From an uncultured Bacteroidales bacterium (GTDB lineage Bacteria > Bacteroidota > Bacteroidia > Bacteroidales > Bacteroidaceae): DNA of 37,971 bases. Made by a program: the position numbers and the translations under genes. The stretch's first letter is position 1, and each line of letters begins with the position of its first letter. The notes beneath the pieces were generated by a model, which did no database searches, was not told where the DNA came from, and saw only the letters and a program-made list of their open reading frames with translations. This document shows positions 27,985 to 34,497 of the stretch, piece by piece. The stretch lies in the NCBI GenBank assembly GCA_902760315.1, contig CACWFV010000017.1, positions 1-37,971 on the forward strand. Direction: 5' to 3'.

Positions 27985-29052
27985 TCAGTCTTGTCCTGAG
28001 AACTGCTTGATGCGCTGTTCCTCCGAGAGTTTGCAGATGAGCAGCGTGTCGTCGTTTTCAGCCACGATGTATCCGTCCAGTCCCTGTATTACCACCTTTT
28101 TCTCCTGTGTGGTGTGTATGATGCAGTTGCTGGTTTCAAAGAGCGCGATATCTGGTCCGATGCAGGCGTTGCCGTAGAGGTCTTTCTTTGTCTGCTGTTG
28201 CAGTGATCCCCACGTGCCCAGGTCGCTCCATCCGAAGTCGGCAGGACAAACGAAAATCTCTTCAGCTTTCTCCATGATGGCATAGTCAACACTGATGTTC
28301 TCACATTCTGGGAAGAGTTCGTTGATTTTCTCCTGCTCCTCTGCCGTGCCGTAGATGGGCAGCATGCTCTCGAAGATTTTGGCCATGGCGGGCTGATAGA
28401 TGCGGAAGGCATTGACGATGGTTGACACATTCCAGATGAAGATACCCGCGTTCCAGAAGTAGTTGTTCTTCTGTATGTAGCGCTGGGCGGTCTCCAGATC
28501 AGGTTTCTCGCGGAAGGAGTCTACCCTGAAGATGCCCTTGTTGCGCAGCGAGTTGGCCGAGAGGTTGGCCTCTATATATCCGTAGCCCGTCTCCGGACGA
28601 GTGGGCTTCATGCCCAGTGTGACGATGGCGTCGCTGTCGCTGGTAAAGTCCATGCACGCTGTGATGATGCGGCGGAACTCCTCAACATTCATCACCACGT
28701 GGTCGCTGGGTGTGACAACGATATTGGCTTTGGCGTCGCGCGACTTGATGCGCCACGAGACGTAGGCTATGCATGGTGCCGTATTGCGGCGACAGGGCTC
28801 GCAGAGTATGTGGTCTGCCGGCATGTTGGGCAATTGCTCGGCCACGGTTCCTCGATAGTTCTTGTTGGTGACTACCCATACATTTTGGGCGTCGACGATG
28901 CCTTGAAAGCGCTCTACCGTCAACTGCAGCAGCGACTTGCCTATGCCCAGCACGTCAATGAACTGCTTGGGCTTGTCAGTTGTGCTCATAGGCCAGAAGC
29001 GGCTGCCTACGCCGCCAGCCATGATGACCAGATGATTATTGATTCTTGCCAT
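27985..29052 (-). CDS. manC: Mannose-1-phosphate guanylyltransferase
   Basis: This 355-residue nucleotidyltransferase makes GDP-mannose from GTP and mannose 1-phosphate. The signature VIMAGGVGSRFWPMS followed by KPKQF (near 9-30), VVTPSDHVV (near 112) and FREKPDLETA (near 180) are diagnostic. It lacks the C-terminal isomerase domain of the bifunctional type. It is the first gene of the manC-gmd-fcl unit and has a -7 box at 29082-29089. Confidence 0.95.
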   Translation of the reverse strand: MARINNHLVIMAGGVGSRFWPMSTTDKPKQFIDVLGIGKSLLQLTVERFQGIVDAQNVWVVTNKNYRGTVAEQLPNMPADHILCEPCRRNTAPCIAYVSWRIKSRDAKANIVVTPSDHVVMNVEEFRRIITACMDFTSDSDAIVTLGMKPTRPETGYGYIEANLSANSLRNKGIFRVDSFREKPDLETAQRYIQKNNYFWNAGIFIWNVSTIVNAFRIYQPAMAKIFESMLPIYGTAEEQEKINELFPECENISVDYAIMEKAEEIFVCPADFGWSDLGTWGSLQQQTKKDLYGNACIGPDIALFETSNCIIHTTQEKKVVIQGLDGYIVAENDDTLLICKLSEEQRIKQFSGQD

Positions 29053-29081
29053 AATTCTTACTTGCTACACTGTTTATTCTG

Positions 29082-29113
29082 CAAAGATATGCAATTTTTT
29101 TCTATTACGCTAA
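29082..29113 (-). promoter_or_regulatory. Promoter of the manC-gmd-fcl operon
   Basis: The minus strand has TATCTTTG (29082-29089) with TTAG, one base off TTTG, 20 nt upstream (29110-29113). The leader is about 25 nt. Confidence 0.6.
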
Positions 29114-29123
29114 TTTTGTGGCA

Positions 29124-29188
29124 TTTTTTTGTCTGGCTCGCTCCGCAGTTCCTTTTTTCGTCTGTGGGCTCACTCTGCAGCGTTTTTT
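29124..29188. repeat. Imperfect duplication over the dedA stop codon
   Basis: Two roughly 30-bp units (29124-29152 and 29153-29188) share a T6-7 tract, GTCTG, GCTC and CTCYGCAG in the same order. The dedA stop lies in the right unit (TGA on the minus strand); the left unit has CGA at the equivalent place. Confidence 0.45.
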
Positions 29189-29802
29189 TTCTTTATAACC
29201 TGCTTGACGGCCACCCACGCAATGGCTATGACCACTAGTGCGATGATGGCTATTTTGATGTATTCAGCATACTCTTCAATCTTCTCGTTGAGCTGGCTCT
29301 CCGGGACGATGGTGTGCAGATACCAGCCCAGTGCGGCTAGTATGGTATGCCAGCAGCTTGCGCCTATCGTTGTGTAGAGCAGGAATTTCCAGTAGTTCAT
29401 GCGAGCCAGTCCTGCCGGTATGGAGATGAGGTGGCGTATGCCCGGAATGAGCCGTCCCGTCAGTGTGGCCACGATGCCGTGGTCGTCGAAGTAGCGCTCG
29501 CTCCTTTCCACCTTTTCCTGGTTCAGCAGACACATCTTGCCCCACTTGCTGTTGGCAAAGCGGTAGATGACGGGGCGCCCTACGTAGTAGGCCACCAGGT
29601 AGTTGACCGAGGCGCCCAGGTCGGCACCGATGGTGGCAAAGAGTACGACGAGCCACACGTCCAGTTGTCCGCTGGCGGCATGGTAGGCTGCCGGTGTGAC
29701 GACGAATTCAGAGGGTACGGGTACTACGGTGCTCTCCAGCAGCATGAGGAAGAGTATGGTGCCGTAGTTCAGGTTGCCTAATAGGGAAGTGATGAATTGC
29801 AT
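29170..29802 (-). CDS. DedA-family membrane protein
   Basis: This 210-residue integral membrane protein belongs to the DedA/SNARE-associated (VTT) family, whose members include flippases for undecaprenyl phosphate and phosphatidylethanolamine. GADLGASVNYLVAYYVGR (near 58) and the LTGRLIPGIRHLISIPAG segment (near 113) contain the family's conserved acidic, arginine and PGxR residues. Several hydrophobic stretches are visible, including a C-terminal helix (IKIAIIALVVIAIAWVAV) and a lysine-rich tail. Its ATG directly follows the stop of the TPR gene, so it is the last gene of a three-gene operon with glnS. Confidence 0.88.
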   Translation of the reverse strand: MQFITSLLGNLNYGTILFLMLLESTVVPVPSEFVVTPAAYHAASGQLDVWLVVLFATIGADLGASVNYLVAYYVGRPVIYRFANSKWGKMCLLNQEKVERSERYFDDHGIVATLTGRLIPGIRHLISIPAGLARMNYWKFLLYTTIGASCWHTILAALGWYLHTIVPESQLNEKIEEYAEYIKIAIIALVVIAIAWVAVKQVIKKKNAAE

Positions 29803-31245
29803 TTATTTTGTTTTTTCGTTTTCGGGCAGATGTTGCTCCATGTAACTGACGTAGTCGGCAGGCTCCATGCCTTGCGGAAAGAGGAATCCCAAGACGATGC
29901 GTGCCTCGCGCGGGTTTTGCTCCACGCTCTGTCGCAGATAGTCCATGAACTCGTCCCACTTCTTCAGGTCGTAGCAGCATAGTGCCATGTACGCATAGCC
30001 TTTGTTGAAGTCTGGGTCCAGCACGTTGACCACCTGGAAGAACTTCTTGAACATGTGGTAGCTGGACTGTACATAGCGGTTGTCGTAGAGCGAGACGATG
30101 ATGCGCAGCAGTATAGCCGGATTCATGTCCGACTGCTTGATAGCCTTCTTGAAGCTTTCTTCGGCTTCGGCGGCCATGCCGTTTTCCAGTAGCAGGTGCC
30201 CCCTGATGACCAGCAGGTCCGTGGTGTCGCCGGGCAGCTGCATGGCGGTGTCTATCATTTCCTGCGCCTTGGCCAGCTGGTGCTGCTTGCTGTAGCAGAA
30301 GGCCAGCTCCAGGTATATCTGCTGCAGTGTCTCTGAAGCCTCTTCCGCCATTTCCAGTGCATTCTCCAGATAGGGGATGGCTTCTTGCTGGCGGTTCAGA
30401 TTGACTAGACATACGCCGATGTTGAGCAGCGCCAGGTCGTCGTCGGGCACGATTTTGTTCAGCCGGCGGAAGTATTCCAGCGCCTCTTCGTAGTTGCCCA
30501 GCCGGAAGAGTCCGTTGGCTTTGTAGGCGAGTCCTTCGGGGTTCTCCGGATTGATGGCTATGGCGTATTCGCTGCTGGTGATGGCGTTGCTGTAGTCCTC
30601 GTTCATGAGTTGTACCGAGGCCAGTGCGTTCCAGTAGTGGGTAGAGTAGGGGTTGCGGTCAATGAGTTCGTTGAACAGCCGCTCGGAGTCCTCATACTTG
30701 CCCAGTCCGAAGAGTGTGCGTGCCATCAGCTCCTTGAAGTCAGAGCTGTCGTCGCCCTTTGAGCGCATCATCCATTCGTAGGCCTTGTCGTTGATGCCGT
30801 AGTCCACAAACAGGTTGGCGCAGTCCTTGATGAAGTCTTCCCACTCGTCCTCCTCCACCGTCTTCGCCATCTGGCGCAGGTAGCGGTCGGCCTCGTCAGC
30901 GTGTCTCTCGGCAATGAGTATCTCTGCCTTCAGGTAGACGTAGTCCGGGTCTTCCTTGTCGCCAATGGCGTCAGCATAGCGGTGGGCTCCCTTGTCGTCG
31001 TCGGCAGCCAGTGCCTGGCGTGCCTTGTAGACGTTGGGTAGCGTGGAGTCGGGAAACAGTTCCAGGGCGTGGTCGATGGCTTGGTCAGCCTTGTCAAACT
31101 CGCCCCTGTAGTTGTAGTAGTCGGCCAGGTCTACCAAGTCGTCAGCGTCCATGAAGGGCTGCTCGCCGGCTTGCTGTGCAGCTTCGTAGCTGTCGAGCAG
31201 TTCCTTGAATTCCTCTGAGTTGAAATAGTCTTCGTCGTATTGCAT
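29803..31245 (-). CDS. Tetratricopeptide-repeat protein
   Basis: This 480-residue soluble protein is made mostly of TPR helices; recognisable units include YYNRGEFDKADQAIDHALEL-type stretches near residues 48-67, SVQLMNEDYSNAITSSEYAI near 212, KANGLFRLGNYEEALEYFRR near 247 and YLENALEMAEEASETLQQ near 292. The N-terminus is very acidic. No signal peptide or membrane segment is seen. TPR proteins mediate protein contacts; the partner is unknown. It sits between glnS and the DedA gene with no spacing on either side, so it is cotranscribed with them. Confidence 0.85.
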   Translation of the reverse strand: MQYDEDYFNSEEFKELLDSYEAAQQAGEQPFMDADDLVDLADYYNYRGEFDKADQAIDHALELFPDSTLPNVYKARQALAADDDKGAHRYADAIGDKEDPDYVYLKAEILIAERHADEADRYLRQMAKTVEEDEWEDFIKDCANLFVDYGINDKAYEWMMRSKGDDSSDFKELMARTLFGLGKYEDSERLFNELIDRNPYSTHYWNALASVQLMNEDYSNAITSSEYAIAINPENPEGLAYKANGLFRLGNYEEALEYFRRLNKIVPDDDLALLNIGVCLVNLNRQQEAIPYLENALEMAEEASETLQQIYLELAFCYSKQHQLAKAQEMIDTAMQLPGDTTDLLVIRGHLLLENGMAAEAEESFKKAIKQSDMNPAILLRIIVSLYDNRYVQSSYHMFKKFFQVVNVLDPDFNKGYAYMALCCYDLKKWDEFMDYLRQSVEQNPREARIVLGFLFPQGMEPADYVSYMEQHLPENEKTK

Positions 31246-33039
31246 TTACTTTTTCCACGAGTCCTTCAGACCGACGGTCTTGTTGAAGACCAGGTGGTCA
31301 GCAGTTGAGTCTAAGTCAATGGTGAAGTATCCGATGCGCTGGAACTGCAGGAAGTCGCCGGCCTGCTTTTCCTTCAGGTACTGCTCCACGTAGCAGTTGT
31401 TGCGCACCTGGAGCGACTGCGGGTTCAGCAGTTCGCGGAAGTCGCGCTCGTCGGCAGCGGGGTTCTCGATGGCGAAGAGGCGGTCGTACAGCCGCACCTC
31501 GGCCTTGAGTGCCGTGCGGCAGTCCACCCAGTGCAGCGTCTTGCCCTTGATCTTGCGGTCAGCGCCGGGCATGCCGCTGCGCGTCTCCGGGTCGTAGGTG
31601 GCATAGACGGTGGTAATGTTGCCCTCGGCGTCTTTGTCGCAGGGATGTTCCTCGTCGCACTTGATGATGTAGGCGTTCTTCAGGCGCACCTCCTTGCCGG
31701 GAGCCAGTCGCTGGAATTTCTTCTCGGCCACCTCCATGAAGTCGTCGCGCTCTATCCACAGCTCGCGGCTGAAGGTGACGGTGTGCGTGCCGTCGGCCTC
31801 GTTCTCAGGGTTGTTGACGGCGGTGAGCTCTTCGCTCTTGTCTGCGGGATAGTTGGTGATGACCAGCTTGACGGGGTCCAGTACGGCCGACACGCGGGTG
31901 GCCTTCTTGTTCAGGTCGTCGCGCACGCTGGCCTCCAGCAGGGCGTAGTCGTTCAGGGCGTCAAACTTGGTGTAGCCTATGGAGTCTATGAAGTTGCGTA
32001 TGCTCTGTGCCGAGTAGCCGCGGCGTCGCATGCCGCAGACGGTGGGCATGCGGGGGTCGTCCCATCCGCTGACCAGGTGTTCGTCGACGAGTGCCTTCAG
32101 CTTGCGCTTCGACATGACGTTGTACGTCAGGTTCAGTCGGTTAAACTCTATCTGGCGTGTGCCGTCGTACTTCTCGTCCACGATGTCGGGGTTGTAGGCC
32201 GAGAGGTCCTCGCCCTGCTGCTTCTTTTCGCGGATGTACTCGCGCAGCAGGTCGACGAACTTGTCGTAGAGCGGACGGTGAGGCACGAACTCCAGCGTGC
32301 AGATGGAGTGGGTGACGCCTTCGAAGTAGTCTGACTGGCCGTGTGCAAAGTCGTACATCGGGTATGCGTGCCACTTGGTACCTGTGCGGTGGTGTGGTAT
32401 CTGGATGATGCGGTAGATGATGGGGTCGCGGAAGTGCATGTTGGGATTGGCCATGTCCAGTTTGGCGCGCAGCACCATGCTGCCCTCTACGGCTTCGGGG
32501 GTGTTCATCTGCTCAAATAGGCGCAGGTTCTCCTCGATGGGGCGGTCGCGGTAGGGACTGGCCACACCGGGCTGTGTGGGGGTACCCTTCTGCTCGGCAA
32601 TCTGCTCTGAGGTCTGCTCGTCAACGTAAGCCAGTCCCTTCTTGATGAGCCAGGTGGCAAAGTCCCACAGCTTGTCGAAGTAGTCGGAGGCGTAATAGAT
32701 GTTGCCCCACTTGAATCCGAGCCACTGGATGTCGCTCATGATGTTCTCCACGTACTCCGTGTTCTCCTTGGTGGGGTTGGTGTCGTCGAAGCGCAGGTTG
32801 CAGACGCCGCCAAACTCCTCGGCAACACCGAAGTCCATGCAGATGGCCTTAGCGTGTCCGATGTGAATATATCCGTTGGGTTCTGGTGGGAAACGGGTCT
32901 GCAGACGTCCACCATTCTTACCTGCTTCCAGGTCTTCTTTTACGAACTGCTCAACAAAGCTGAGGCTTTTCTTCTCTGCCCCGGCGTTAGCGTTTGGCGT
33001 TGCCATTTCCTCGCCACTCAGTGTGATTTTTTCTTCCAT
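31246..33039 (-). CDS. glnS: Glutamine--tRNA ligase
   Basis: This 597-residue class I synthetase charges tRNA-Gln. RFPPEPNGYIHIGHAKAI carries the HIGH motif (near residue 60 from my start) and VMSKRKL is the KMSKS equivalent (near 310); the anticodon-binding beta domains follow. I place the start at the ATG 33037-33039 because the longer frame begins with a TTG that lies within the -7 promoter box. Having GlnRS means tRNA-Gln is charged directly. It heads an operon with the TPR and DedA genes. Confidence 0.96.
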   Translation of the reverse strand: MEEKITLSGEEMATPNANAGAEKKSLSFVEQFVKEDLEAGKNGGRLQTRFPPEPNGYIHIGHAKAICMDFGVAEEFGGVCNLRFDDTNPTKENTEYVENIMSDIQWLGFKWGNIYYASDYFDKLWDFATWLIKKGLAYVDEQTSEQIAEQKGTPTQPGVASPYRDRPIEENLRLFEQMNTPEAVEGSMVLRAKLDMANPNMHFRDPIIYRIIQIPHHRTGTKWHAYPMYDFAHGQSDYFEGVTHSICTLEFVPHRPLYDKFVDLLREYIREKKQQGEDLSAYNPDIVDEKYDGTRQIEFNRLNLTYNVMSKRKLKALVDEHLVSGWDDPRMPTVCGMRRRGYSAQSIRNFIDSIGYTKFDALNDYALLEASVRDDLNKKATRVSAVLDPVKLVITNYPADKSEELTAVNNPENEADGTHTVTFSRELWIERDDFMEVAEKKFQRLAPGKEVRLKNAYIIKCDEEHPCDKDAEGNITTVYATYDPETRSGMPGADRKIKGKTLHWVDCRTALKAEVRLYDRLFAIENPAADERDFRELLNPQSLQVRNNCYVEQYLKEKQAGDFLQFQRIGYFTIDLDSTADHLVFNKTVGLKDSWKK

Positions 33040-33066
33040 ATTATAATAATGTGTCTTTTTGTCGTG

Positions 33067-33098
33067 CAAAGGTACTAAATGTCGGATGAAAATCCAAA
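33067..33098 (-). promoter_or_regulatory. Promoter of the glnS operon
   Basis: On the minus strand TTTG (33095-33098), 20 nt, TACCTTTG (33067-33074) is a full consensus. It fixes the glnS start downstream at 33039, with a leader of about 20 nt. Confidence 0.8.
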
Positions 33099-33187
33099 TA
33101 AATTGCGGCTTTTCTCGCTTACTTCTTCCGAGTAGGCCTTGTAGGTAATTTCTTTTTAAGGAAATTAGTGTTAAAATTATAAAAATA

Positions 33188-33219
33188 TTTGGATAATTGA
33201 TTTAAATCAAGTATCTTTG
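33188..33219 (+). promoter_or_regulatory. Promoter of sRNA copy B
   Basis: TTTG (33188-33191), 20 nt, TATCTTTG (33212-33219) match the Bacteroidetes consensus. The predicted start is near 33226. No plus-strand gene follows for over 1 kb. Confidence 0.75.
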
Positions 33220-33224
33220 CCATC

Positions 33225-33318
33225 GTTATCCTGAATACAATCTTTTTACCTTAAAAGACTAATACCTAAATGAGATAGGATGCCCCCTACTGTGAAGCAG
33301 GGGACATTTCTTGTTTTT
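33225..33318 (+). ncRNA. Candidate small RNA, copy B of a two-copy family
   Basis: A consensus promoter and a GC-rich terminator with a T-rich tail bracket about 94 bp with no reading frame. The first 45 or so bases match copy A (612-706, minus) almost exactly, while the 3' hairpin is unrelated. The next plus-strand gene (malQ) starts 1.2 kb away beyond the oppositely oriented mltG, so this cannot be a leader of a nearby gene. That makes a free small RNA the simplest reading. The 5' part is A/U-rich and mostly unpaired, as expected of a target-binding region, but targets are unknown. Confidence 0.7.
33281..33318 (+). terminator. Intrinsic terminator of sRNA copy B
   Basis: CCCCT (33284-33288) pairs with AGGGG (33299-33303), with flanking TG/CA pairs, and is followed by TTTCTTGTTTTT (33307-33318). 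This is a good rho-independent terminator on the plus strand only. Confidence 0.8.
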
Positions 33319-33328
33319 ATGGCCGGCA

Positions 33329-33360
33329 ATATTCCGGCATTCCGTTGTTCCGGCATTCCA
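33329..33360. repeat. Octameric array, four units
   Basis: The units ATATTCCG, GCATTCCG, TTGTTCCG and GCATTCCA fit NNNTTYCR and align in order with the middle of the array at 23734-23813. It ends eight bases from the mltG stop codon. Confidence 0.7.
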
Positions 33361-33368
33361 TTTCCCCT

Positions 33369-34394
33369 TTACTTGATGTCCCGCTCGTTGAGTGCCTTTG
33401 TGTAGCGAGCCGCATTCTTGAGGTGCTCCTTGTAGGTGCGCGCAAAGTTGTGGGTGCCTGAAAAGTCCTCCTTTGCACACATGTAGAGGAAGTCGTGACG
33501 GACGTGGTTCAGCACGGCGTCGATGCCCTTGACGGACGCTATCTTGATGGGACCTGGTGGCAGACCCTCGTTGCGGTACGTGTTGTAGGGGCTCTTCACG
33601 TCGAGCAGCTTGTTGTAGATGCGCTTCAGCTCAAACTGCTTCAGTGCAAACTTGATGGTGGGGTCGGCCTGCAGGGGCATAGGCTGGTGCAACCGGTTCA
33701 GGTACATGCCGGCTATCATGGGTTTCTCGGCATTGTTGGCCGTCTCCTCGTCGATGATGCTGGCCAGCGTGCACACCTCCACGGGTGTCAGCCCCATGGC
33801 GGCAGCCTTTTGCTCGCGGTCGCCCTTCCAGAAGCGGTCGTGCTCGCGCTGCATGCGCTGCAGCAGCTTGTCTGCGGACACGTTCCAGTAGACGTCGTAG
33901 CTGTCGGGCACGAACATGGCCGCTATGGTGCACGTGTCGTAGCCCAGCTTGCGGCACGTCTCCTCGTCGTAGAGGGCTGTGGCGATGGTCGCTGAGTCGA
34001 GCATCAGCTTGCGTGACAGCACGGCAGCCAGCCGGTCCATGGTGCGCACCTCCGGAATGGTCAGCGTCATGCTGGTCTGCTGGCCGCGCTTCAGGTGGCG
34101 GAACACGATGAGTGCACCCTCCTTCGGCCCTATGGCATAGCGCCCCGTGCGTATGTGGTCCTTATAGTCGCTGTGGCGTATCAGCATACTCAGTCCTGTC
34201 ATGCCTGCCGTATGGCTGAAGGTTCCCACCTTGGCAATGACGGAGTCCTGCGTGTCGTCCTCGTCAACGTAGACATATTGTGTCTGCTCGGCTTTCGAGA
34301 CGGGGGTGAGCATATAGGTGACGGCCAGCACCAGTATCAGCACCATTCCTGCCCCTGCTATGTATAAGTATGTTCGTGAATCAAGTTTTTTCAT
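33369..34394 (-). CDS. mltG: Endolytic transglycosylase MltG
   Basis: This 341-residue YceG/MltG-family enzyme cuts nascent peptidoglycan strands in the inner membrane and helps set glycan length. An N-terminal membrane anchor (LYIAGAGMVLILVLAVTYML, residues 9-28) is followed by the periplasmic domain; TLASIIDEETANNAEKPMIA carries the catalytic glutamate, and NRLHQPMPLQADPTIKFAL and YNTYRNEGLPPGPI are family signatures. I chose the ATG at 34392-34394; the longer frame starts upstream, close to the -7 box at 34420-34427. Convergent with sRNA copy B. Confidence 0.94.
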   Translation of the reverse strand: MKKLDSRTYLYIAGAGMVLILVLAVTYMLTPVSKAEQTQYVYVDEDDTQDSVIAKVGTFSHTAGMTGLSMLIRHSDYKDHIRTGRYAIGPKEGALIVFRHLKRGQQTSMTLTIPEVRTMDRLAAVLSRKLMLDSATIATALYDEETCRKLGYDTCTIAAMFVPDSYDVYWNVSADKLLQRMQREHDRFWKGDREQKAAAMGLTPVEVCTLASIIDEETANNAEKPMIAGMYLNRLHQPMPLQADPTIKFALKQFELKRIYNKLLDVKSPYNTYRNEGLPPGPIKIASVKGIDAVLNHVRHDFLYMCAKEDFSGTHNFARTYKEHLKNAARYTKALNERDIK

Positions 34395-34419
34395 TGTACT
34401 GTGTGTTTTAAATCGGGTG

Positions 34420-34479
34420 CAAAGATACAAAATAATTCATAATTCATAATGCATAATTCATAATTATTTCGTACTTTTG
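34420..34479. promoter_or_regulatory. Divergent mltG/malQ promoters around a heptamer repeat
   Basis: A minus-strand TATCTTTG (34420-34427) for mltG and a plus-strand TACTTTTG (34472-34479) for malQ face away from each other. The 44 bp between them consist mainly of about four near-identical heptamers (AATTCAT, AATTCAT, AATGCAT, AATTCAT). Neither promoter has a TTTG at -33; both -33 positions fall in the repeat. Confidence 0.55.
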
Positions 34480-34497
34480 CAGAAAAGTTGCAAAACC

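Noticed and set aside
31531-32334. Long plus-strand open frame opposite glnS
   Set aside because: It is antisense to a clear synthetase gene, with no family similarity and no promoter; such frames arise from GC-rich codon use.
33040-33069. Upstream TTG start for glnS
   Set aside because: The TTG is part of the -7 promoter box, so it would not be in the mRNA.
34095-34367. Plus-strand frames opposite mltG
   Set aside because: Shadow frames of mltG without recognisable domains or start signals.
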